Shown: piece by piece, positions 17,615-24,313 of the stretch
How positions within the stretch are numbered: the first letter of the stretch is position 1
Layout: each line of letters begins with the position of its first letter
Origin: Russula earlei
Lineage: Eukaryota; Basidiomycota; Agaricomycetes; Russulales; Russulaceae
NCBI GenBank assembly: GCA_025769875.1
Contig: JAGFNK010000714.1
Coordinates: forward strand, 1 to 24,313
Reading direction: 5' to 3'
Length of the DNA stretch: 24,313 nucleotides
The notes under the pieces: generated by a model
Told to the model about the DNA's origin: nothing
The model's input: only the letters and a program-made list of their open reading frames with translations
The model's database searches: none
Made by a program: the position numbers and the translations under genes

Positions 17615-18560
17615 GCATTATACATTGATGATATCACTATGGTGTCAAAGTCCACAAACAGCATCAACCACAACAAGTCAGTCTTGAAGCAACACTATGA
17701 GATGATGGGTTTAGGTGAAATATCCTGGATTCTTGGTATGCACATCACATGGGATCGTGACACAGGATGGATTGCTCTCTCCCAAGAGAAATATAAAAAT
17801 GAAATTCTAGAGAGATATGGGCAATCTAACATGCACCCAATCAGCACACCAACCCTTGCAAATGAGCATCTCAATAAACTCACCTTACCCAAAATTGACA
17901 TAAAGTTGTATCAGAGTGCCATCAGTGCACTGATGTACCCAATGCTTGGCATGTGTCCTGACCTTGCATACACAGTCACAGCCCTTGGGCAACACACCAT
18001 GAACCCAGGCCCCAAGCCCCAATGCACACTCAATTGCACACTCCAATACCTCCAAACCACCAGTGGCACCCAACTCGTCTTCCAACATGGAACCCCTGGT
18101 GGTACCATACTGCATGGCTTTGCAGACATAGACTGGGCAAGCAATGTTAATGATCACAAGTCCACATCCAGCTTTATGTTCATGCTTGGAGGGGGCACGA
18201 TCAGCTGGAGCTCCAAGAAACAGACCTCTGTTGCTCTCTCAAGCCTTGAGGCTGAATACATCACCACCACCCATGCTACAAAGGAGTAAGTCTGGCTCAG
18301 ACACCTGTTGAGTGAGCTAGGAATGGACACTCACCCCCCAACCATCCTCCATGTGGACAATCAGTCTGCAATTACCATCATGTGCAATCTGTAATTTCAT
18401 GATCAGACCAAGCACATTGAGGTCTGGCATCACTTCTTGCAGCACAAAGTCAAGAGTGAAGAGATCTGCCTTCAATACATCCCAACTGAGGACCAGGTGG
18501 CTGACATTTTGACAAAAGGCCTTGCATGTGAGAAGCACAACAAGTTTTCATAAGAAATGG
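17615..18560 (+). pseudogene. Copia #3 RT C-terminus and RNase H
   Basis: The relic begins directly at the RT active site (ALYIDDITMVSKS, YIDD codons 17621-17632). It continues with LKQHYEMMGLGEISWILGMHIT, LSQEKYKNEILERYGQ, PISTPTLANEHLNK and LAYTVTALGQHT. RNase H follows with ADIDWAS, GGGTISWSSKKQTSVAL and SLEAEY, then a TAA stop (18287-18289) after KE. The catalytic residues D (ADIDWAS), E (LEAEY) and D (VDNQSA, near 18354) are all visible. The end reads YIPTEDQVADILTKGL. The longest open part is 17639-18289. It is close to copia #2 but on the other strand. Confidence 0.9.
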
Positions 18561-18587
18561 GATTGCACCACGCAGGCTGAGGGGGCA

Positions 18588-18842
18588 TATTGGAGTTGCA
18601 GCCTCAGTGTCATGGGTTAGTCATGCACTCATGAGGCCCATGATGAACATGAATGTATATAGTTCATTTTGTATCTTTTTCCTGTCCCTCAGTCTTCTAC
18701 AATAAGACTGAGGTTAGTCACACTTTCATTATCAATGTACATATCTAATTACTCCTTTTAGCACTCATTACAGGTTAGAATACCCACCTAGTTCAGTCTT
18801 CTACAATAAGACTGAGCACTCATTACAGAGACACTTTCAACA
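18588..18842 (+). repeat. 3' LTR of copia #3 (long form with two hairpins)
   Basis: The 255-nt LTR starts TATTGGAGTTGCAGCC (a G-to-A change of TGTTGGA) and ends TTTCAACA. It has the CTCAGTCTT/AAGACTGAG hairpin twice, at 18688-18712 and 18793-18815, with loops different from those in copia #1. No CpG is present. Confidence 0.85.
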
Positions 18843-19149
18843 ATGGCTTCAACCCTTGCCACATTATACCTTTTGCTATTCTAAGTCCTGAAAACTATAG
18901 AAAGGATGCCTATAAAAAGGTCTCTGAGCACACTTTCTGCAATATACATTTGAAGGAATAATAAGAGTGACAATTTTGAAGTTGGAAACTTGTTTCTAAA
19001 CACTTTATCTATCCATTTCAATGCATTTGTGACAAGGTCAAAAAATTGTGTTGACACAATTTGGCCACATCATGTGACCAAACATGTGACCTTTCCAACC
19101 TAGAGACCAGGAAAAGTAGAGGATTGAAGCTCTCCCCACACAGTATACT
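18843..19149 (+). promoter_or_regulatory. Upstream region of the 19150 ORF, with palindrome
   Basis: No gene is seen. CCTATAAAAAGG at about 18909-18920 is TATA-like. AAATTGTGT and ACACAATTT (19043-19062) form a perfect 9-bp inverted repeat around TG, followed by CATGTGACC twice (about 19071 and 19083). These could be promoter or subterminal transposon elements. The whole region lacks CpG. Confidence 0.35.
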
Positions 19150-19641
19150 ATGGCACAGAAGTCTAAAGCCACTAGGTCTCACATTCAGAACCTTTCCAAG
19201 GTATCCAGGAAGGCCACTGTTGAAGAAGTTGATGATGATGATGAATCTCCAACTCTTGCATGTGATGCACAGGTCCTGGTTACTGAATCAGATCTTGAGC
19301 TCATTGACATCATAATTCAACTCAATATCAAAGTATTTCCAGATCTGGATGATGGTGATGGTGATGATGGCTTGAATGAGGAAGATGATACCAAAATCAA
19401 GGAACTCTCTGCCCTAGAAGCCTTCATGGCAGCCCTGCAGCAAGCACAGGCCATTGCAACAGCCACAGAGGAGGAGAGAGAGAAAGAAAGTAAGAGACCA
19501 AAAAGATATGCAGGTAATTCAGCCAAAATAAAAAGGCAGCATGTCCAAAAAGCCAGGGAATATGAGATGATGTCACTGACTGGGGGCAGTGTTGCTGACA
19601 AATTGGCTCACATGCAAGATGTGTGCACAGAGTTGAGCTAG
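19150..19641 (+). CDS. N-terminal part of a putative basidiomycete transposase-family protein
   Basis: The 163-residue frame opens with a basic MAQKSKATRSHIQNLSKV segment. An acidic tract follows (EEVDDDDES; later DLDDGDGDDGLNEEDD), then KELSALEAFMAALQQAQAIA, a Glu/Arg/Lys helix, and a basic RPKRYAGNSAKIKRQHVQKAR motif. From memory, this order (MxxKSKATRxxxxNL...SALEAFxxALxxAQ...NSxxTxxRHxQ) is seen at the N-terminus of long uncharacterised proteins abundant in Agaricomycete genomes that carry a DDE-type transposase further on. No catalytic part follows: the frame ends with TAG at 19639-19641 and the Harbinger end begins at 19729. The frame is intact although the surrounding 1.2 kb has no CpG. 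Probably a truncated relic; expression is unknown. Confidence 0.45.
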   Translation: MAQKSKATRSHIQNLSKVSRKATVEEVDDDDESPTLACDAQVLVTESDLELIDIIIQLNIKVFPDLDDGDGDDGLNEEDDTKIKELSALEAFMAALQQAQAIATATEEEREKESKRPKRYAGNSAKIKRQHVQKAREYEMMSLTGGSVADKLAHMQDVCTELS

Positions 19642-19728
19642 AACAACAAGTTCTCACAAGATTTGGGGATCTTGGTGATGACAATGCCAAAGCAATAGCA
19701 TACTGCAGAAGAGGGAAAAGGACTATAA

Positions 19729-19850
19729 GGCCCCATTTACCAACTGAGAATTCTTGAATCTTGAACTTGAACTCGGATTTTGGTATTTTCCAGGTGTGAC
19801 AGGAGTCACAGGCGTGATGAATGATAACTTGATTAACTAATACGAGTTTC
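19729..19850 (+). repeat. Harbinger left terminal inverted repeat, flanked by TAA
   Basis: GGCCCCATTTACCAACTGAG at 19729 and the following sequence (TTCTTGAATCTTGAACTTG, then GTGACAGGAGTCACAGG and GTGATG) match the MITE ends at 2855/10808 and 11348 over about 100 nt. More diffuse similarity continues to about 19980. The preceding TAA (19726-19728) is a canonical PIF/Harbinger 3-bp target. The matching right end is not found in the window. Confidence 0.8.
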
Positions 19851-20051
19851 TTTAATTATAATTTCTTTAATTATAATTATGAGCCATTTCCCACCAGATT
19901 TGCAAATTTGCTTGTTGTGATTGCATATTCATGTGTGTGCATATTCATGTGAGGTAACACATGATTTGTAAAGAAAATATTTCTACATCATGTCAGCCAG
20001 ATGGTGATGTGGTGAAGTGGAGGGCGGTTTGTACATACATGAAATTCTATG

Positions 20052-20314
20052 CTAGTCCAACATGTGCCCTTTGAATTCCTCATTCTCACATAGTGCTGCC
20101 CACAGGTCACCAGCAATTCTGTCTTGCTGCAATTCGCTCACTCCCTCTCATGCTGTGTCACGTGGGCCTTCAGCAAGTTCACCAGCCTCCTCCTCATCTG
20201 GAGAGCCATGTGGAGCTCAGCCACATCATTGAAGGTGGAAATCTCCCTAGGATCAGACTCACAAATAAAATTGTGCAGTGCTGCAAGTGCAGCTGGTGTC
20301 GCGGTAACTAGCCG
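20052..20314 (-). pseudogene. PIF/Harbinger transposase, C-terminal part
   Basis: Minus-strand translation gives ATPAALAALHNFICESDP followed by STFNDVAEL. The xAxALHNFI motif is typical of the C-terminus of DDE_Tnp_4 (Harbinger) transposases. A stop at 20140-20138 and a frame change separate it from QQDRIAGDLWAALCENEE, which ends at TAG 20054-20052. It is split from the DDE part by LTR-D, and about 15-20 residues expected between the two parts are missing. Confidence 0.7.
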
Positions 20315-21247
20315 TGTCAGTTCACAAGCGTAAAGACAAGTCGGTGATAGAGATGTGTTTCAAGAAACGGGCCTGGTTCCCATGTATAAAGAGTAGGATC
20401 CCTGCAGTGGTCAAAGTGTTTTATGCTAAACAGGTTATGGCCAATAGACCCTTCCTAGTACACACTTGGTCCCATTGAGAAGCTAGGGTAAGTTTGTAAT
20501 GGGATAGACTAGGGCTGGTTCCACTAGCTATATGCGTTCAAGTCCCTCGGGGACCTTGAACAACGCAAAGAGAGTAGAGGAAGGTAGGTCTTAAAGGAGG
20601 AGAGCTCTTCTCAGGGGAGTGAAGAGAGACTCTTAGGGAAGGAAGGGAAGGGCGAAGAGTAGATGGTGGATGGTGTGTTGAGAGTTGATGAAATGGAGAG
20701 GTAGTTGTGGTTTGAGGGTTAAGAGCGAAGTGGGTTGCAGGAGAATATGTTTGGACAAGAGTAGGTTGGATTCTACAAGAGACCAAGCTTAGGGCTTTGG
20801 TCACAAAGTACTGAGCTTATATATACAGGAGAAGCACAGCAATAGCTGCGCTTTGACTGTGCTACTAGTATAGTAGGAGTCATAATAAGTAGGAGTCATA
20901 GGAATGAGGCCACAAATGAGTCAGAACCAAGTAACTGTGCTGCACAGTAGGTGCGCAGCATTGCACAGTCGAAACTAAGAAGTGAATACAAATGGAAAGA
21001 GAACCAAACAAAGGGAAAGTAACAGCAATCCAGTGTTACCTGGATGTGTATGGATCACATGATAACACAGAAAGGATCACAAGACATAAGAGATCACGAG
21101 ACCAGTAAGCAAAGGGACATACGAAAGCAAGCAGTCCATAGCAAAAGGTAAGAGGTGAACGTAAAAGGAAAATGGTGTAACAGCTGGGATGCGCACCTGA
21201 ATTGACATGTTATAGTTAAGGGGATGATTGAGTAATTGGAACTGTCA
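20315..21247 (-). repeat. LTR-D, LTR-like insertion in the Harbinger transposase
   Basis: The 933-nt segment separates the two transposase pieces. Read on the minus strand it starts TGACAGTTCC and ends GTGAACTGACA, TG...CA ends of about nine matching bases. Near its middle it has TATATATAAGCTC (about 20827-20815), the same layout as LTR-A and LTR-B. No TSD is evident and some transposase codons are lost at the junction, so the edges may be rearranged. There are no gag or pol sequences inside. Confidence 0.55.
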
Positions 21248-21617
21248 CTTAAGGATTCCAAAGATGTGTTCTATGACATTGCAAGCTTGAGCATGATGCA
21301 GATTGAACAACTCCTCATGTGTGTGTGGCCTGGGACAAATGTCAGTGAGAAAACTCAGGAGACAAGAAACATTACCTTGTGTTAGTGCAACCCCATTTGG
21401 TGAGATGGTACTGCATGCCTTGATAAGGGGTGAGAAGTACATCTGATGAGGCAAAGCCTCCATCACCAAGATAATACTTTCCACTTGGGATAAAAAAATC
21501 AGAAAGTTGTGCGTCAAGGAAGAGTGTTGCATCAGCAGTGGAACCCTCCCAACCAGTCAGGAGATAGGTGAAGCGGAGGTTGAAAGAACATGCCACAAGG
21601 CAGTTCTGTGTGATTAC
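21248..21617 (-). pseudogene. PIF/Harbinger transposase DDE domain (DDE_Tnp_4)
   Basis: On the minus strand, VITQNCLVACSFNLRFTYLLTGWEGSTADATLF is followed in the same region by GKYYLGDGGFAS (second catalytic Asp). After a frame change PYQGMQYHLTKWG and then EELFNLHHAQACNVIEHIFGILK follow, with the catalytic Glu in VIEHIFG. This is the DDE_Tnp_4 order of Harbinger transposases, which cut and paste DNA at TWA-type targets. The first catalytic Asp and the N-terminus are lost where LTR-A3 begins (21618). Quoted here in pieces; about 110 codons remain. Confidence 0.88.
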
Positions 21618-22577
21618 TGTCAAGACTCACTGTTGAACTATCCAGTTCAAGAGCGAGGGATAAGCTCGAAGACAAGTCGATAGACGTCTAAGACCGCATG
21701 GGCAAGGAGTAGAGTCCAGAGTAGTAACAAATACCAGAGAGGTACTGTTACTGTGAGAGTAGAGCAATCACGCAGGAAGAGGCCAGGGTAGTCACAAGGG
21801 GACGGTCCTTAAAGGAGTATCCCAGGGATGGAGAGTGCCGTAAACAAATGGACAGTCTGAGGACTGTCCGTTACTTTATTGAGCACTTATATACTACAAG
21901 AGAACTGCTAAATAGGGAACAAGTCATAACCTTGTTATCAAGCACAGTAGAGTGATGAGTAAGAAGTCAGAGGACGCTTACTGAGCATGCTCAGTCATGC
22001 TCAGTAAGCTGCTGAGTAAGAAGGCTTCTCTTGATGAGTAAGAGCTTCCATTGTCCACGTGTTCACTGCTTTAGTGCACGTGTGAGCACCTGATTCATTT
22101 CCTGTTAGTTAGTTTAGGGCCGGTCATTTGAGGACTTGTAGTTTGGTTAGGAATAGTGTTAACTTATAAGGCCCTTATATAGTTCTTATTAGGGTCCCTA
22201 GAGTTGACCCTAATACTTCTATTAAGGTCCTTAGTATTGCCTTATAGTTCGTTCTATAGTTATTAGAGTTGGTCTAATAACGTGTTGTAGGGCCTTTGAT
22301 ACTAGGTTAGTGCCTATTGTAGAGCTCCTAGGGTCGTTCCAAAGGGTCCTTAGAAAGGCCCTAATACTGTCTTTTGTTGCTAGAAGGGTTGTCTTTAAGT
22401 GAGGCTTGCTGTATGTAGATTGTGCCGAGAATCGCTCGCACAACAATGCGCACGTGATATTGTGGACACCTCTACTCACCCTTTTGCTCATGTGAACAGG
22501 GTGACACCATAGAGGCTGGGTTTCCTCCTATAAGGAAGGGTCCTTCAAGGGCCCTCTCCAGAGAATGGTTCATGACA
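21618..22577 (-). mobile_element. LTR-A3, intact LTR without matching TSD
   Basis: The 960-nt copy runs from TGTCAAGACTCACTG to GGTTCATGACA and closely matches LTR-A1 and LTR-A2. Its left flank is ATTAC (Harbinger coding sequence) and its right flank is GGCGT (kinase relic), so there is no duplication, unlike the other LTR-A/B/C copies. It is either one end of a larger element whose other LTR is at 24238, or the product of recombination between two copies. Palindrome at 21976-22009 and hairpin at 21850-21869 are preserved. Confidence 0.9.
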
Positions 22578-24237
22578 GGCGTTGGCAGCGAGGCATTGAG
22601 GGCGAGGTGTTGAAGGCGAGGCGTGTGATGTCGAAGGTGATCGACTGGGGTGTTGTCACAGTTCCGGGGCGCAGGAGTTGGGAGAGTATGTCAAAAAGGC
22701 GAGTGCGCGAGAGAGAAGGAAAGGAAGGAGGATAGGGAAGGAGGATGCGTGAGCGAGGGACAAATGAAGGAGACGTGCGGCACGCAAGGGGCCTGGTACA
22801 GGTCATATGAGTTTTCCTGGCCAGATACCTTACAGTGGACATGGAAAGCTAGTTTTTTACTTCGTTTCTTCTGAGGGGCGGAGATGAGCACCGATGCCAG
22901 GTCCTGTGTGCTCATGGGTGCGTGACCTTGGAGCTTATGCTGTTATCCAGACACCATTTCACTACATGGAACAATGGGTCAGCAGCTAGTGTCATGTGAT
23001 AGGCAATGTTATGTACAGTTCAAACAAGGAAGGTTTTGATGAAACTCATCAGATCAGCACAGGGTAGACAGATATCACAGATTGTGTGGCGCACCAGTGC
23101 TAATAAGACAATGGGTATGTACCACAAATGCTCATACTCATGGATCGTCTCGGTCTGCTGTACATTGTCCATAAAACACGATATTGAAACTTACCACATT
23201 GAGCGAATCAATGATGATGTATCAATGTAGGGGGGCATGTAGCCTTATCTGTGACTTTGAGTGGATCGTGAATCACATAAGGCCTGAGTCCAAGTTCCTG
23301 TATCCAATCCACCACCGCAATGTTGTCATATAGCATATCAACAAATAAAATAGTTCCCAAATGGCACCATCTTGGCAAGCGTCGCATTCATGGACATCTG
23401 GCCAATTTGGGACATGATAGTGAAGAACTTACTACCCTTGCCAATCTCGCTTTCAACCCACATACTTCCAGCCATAAGAGCAACAAGCGTTTCAAAATCG
23501 ACAGCCCTATTCCGTTCCTCCGTATTCCTTCTGAGAAAAGCTGGTGTGTCAAGAAAAAATGCAGAAAGGTAAAACAGCATGCACCCTTGTCGTAGAACCC
23601 CGTCCTGTGCAAAAGTGTCAAAGTTAAAATTCAGCTTGTCCTTGGCAATACCAATGCCAGTGTCCAAGACGCAGAACTTGAGGGACACACTAGAATCGTC
23701 AAGGGCGAGTAGACGGCAACTGAGTGCGACATGACCCTTCTTGGAGGTTTAGATGGTGTGAACTTGATTGCGTTGCCCACTAGGTCTGCGATAACTTGCC
23801 AGAGGTGGAGGGAATCACCAATGAGCTGGTCTAAAATGTCAGGATCTAGTAAGTGAGGTCCAAGTTGTTCTGTGATGCGTGGACGATTCCTAAAACAGTC
23901 TGCCGGAGCGAGAAGGAGACTTGCTCCATGGTCATCTGACCAGCTTTGACTGATTGTTATGTTAGTTAACGAACTTGTGCTCAATAATTAGTTCCATGGC
24001 ACTCACGTTTTGAGATATCCAATCCACCAGGCCAACCTTATCTTGTGGGACATGTTGGCCAGGAACTCGGATTTACTATGGTTGGTGAGTTTGGCGGCTT
24101 CCCTAGTGGTGGTGTTCTTCTGGATGCTGTCGCGCACTTGTCAAATTCATGACCATCAAGTTTACATTGACAATCAAACCTGGATGCCCAATGAGCGCAC
24201 TGCTTGTGAGGTGGTGCACAATCATCCGACTGACCTT
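22578..24237 (-). pseudogene. Group III hybrid histidine kinase (Nik1/os-1 type) relic
   Basis: On the minus strand, in order: a HAMP-linker remnant ([26 protein letters not shown]), the HisKA H-box [10 protein letters not shown] with the phospho-accepting His codon at 24047-24045 but Lys where Glu normally follows, PDILDQLIGDSL, the ATPase N-box VIADLVGNAIKFTPSK (about 23797-23750), LKFCVLDTGIGIAKDK (G1), a shifted GIGLSILKRL (G2), MWVESEIGKGSKFF, and pre-receiver segments ELGLRPYVIHD, HEYEHLWYIPIVLLA and DLASVLISAP. Frames shift several times. Intron-like inserts are present (GTAAGT at 23194-23189 to CAG; GTGCATG...TTCTCAG about 23592-23533), so it derives from genomic DNA, not spliced cDNA. 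Group III kinases act in osmosensing upstream of the HOG pathway. This copy lacks the HAMP array, a phosphotransfer segment and the receiver; it is dead. LTR-A copies border both ends. Confidence 0.88.
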
Positions 24238-24313
24238 TGTCAAGACTCACTGTTGAACTATCCAGTTCAAGAGCGAGGAATAAGCTCGAAGACGAGTCGA
24301 TAGACGTCCAGAC
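24238..24313 (-). mobile_element. LTR-A4, cut by the window end
   Basis: The last 76 nt repeat the LTR-A terminus (TGTCAAGACTCACTGTTGAAC, given here as the family end) and continue through the GAAGACGAGTCGATAGACG motif found in LTR-A1. The left flank is ACCTT. Orientation equals that of LTR-A3. Confidence 0.9.

Larger units (their letters stand above)
17615..18842 (+). mobile_element. Ty1/copia element #3, 5'-truncated
   Basis: It comprises pol from the RT active site, the polypurine tract GCTGAGGGGG (18576-18585) and a 3' LTR. The upstream two thirds are missing; gypsy RNase H is fused to the break. The right flank after the LTR is ATGGC; no partner is available to test a TSD. Confidence 0.85.

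Noticed and set aside
22570..22915. Separate small minus-strand genes
   Set aside because: Short matches (DLASVLISAP, TPQSITFDI) place this stretch in the decayed histidine kinase, probably with an intron-like insert between them.

Overview
The window looks like a repeat-rich stretch of a basidiomycete (probably Agaricomycete) nuclear genome. The grounds are a small secreted-protein gene with a 55-nt GT-AG intron, a relic of a group III (Nik1/os-1 type) hybrid histidine kinase with intron remnants, chromodomain Ty3/gypsy and Ty1/copia retroelements, PIF/Harbinger and hAT DNA transposons, and CpG depletion in the older elements. No rRNA, true tRNA gene, CRISPR array or bacterial-type operon was seen. 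Only one gene looks like an intact host gene: the two-exon secreted protein at 2365-2725.

Layout. 1-1300 holds no recognisable gene. 1301-1684 is the 3' end of a hAT element. 1685-2824 is host sequence with the secreted-protein gene. 2825 to about 13404 is a nest of retroelements decoded by target-site duplications (TSDs). Copia #2 (minus strand) is the oldest layer. A Harbinger-type MITE (2855-2867 plus 10808-11348, TSD TCA) sits in its LTR. Copia #1 (2868-10802, plus strand, TSD TTACC) sits in the MITE. Four solo LTRs lie inside copia #1: LTR-A1 (4498-6297, TSD TACAT) carrying LTR-C (4509-5339, TSD GACTC), and LTR-B1 (8296-10232, TSD CTGCC) carrying LTR-A2 (8903-9864, TSD GGTTG). A further LTR-B2 (12383-13349, TSD GATGC) splits the reverse transcriptase of copia #2. 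Removing the insertions restores reading continuity at each junction I could test.

13411-16638 is the 3' half of a Ty3/gypsy chromovirus: integrase, chromodomain, a third ORF ending in a CCHC zinc knuckle, polypurine tract and LTR. 16639-17344 has no gene. 17345-17614 is a gypsy RNase H relic that abuts copia #3 (17615-18842). 18843-19641 holds a CpG-free ORF resembling the N-terminus of a basidiomycete transposase family. From 19729 a Harbinger element begins. Its DDE transposase (minus strand) is split by LTR-D (20315-21247) and cut off by LTR-A3 (21618-22577). 22578-24237 is the decayed histidine kinase (minus strand), closed at the window edge by LTR-A4.

The elements work as a burial record rather than a pathway. 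CpG content falls with nesting age, from about 10 CpG in 120 nt in part of the innermost LTR-C to none in 1.2 kb around 18573-19773. CGA-to-TGA stops mark the old coding relics. Strongest leads: the fully dated nest, the gypsy third ORF, conserved hairpins and palindromes in the LTRs, tRNA-promoter-like modules inside the LTR-B U3, the MITE and its probable Harbinger parent in one window, and the kinase fragment lying between two same-orientation LTRs, the left of which lacks a TSD.
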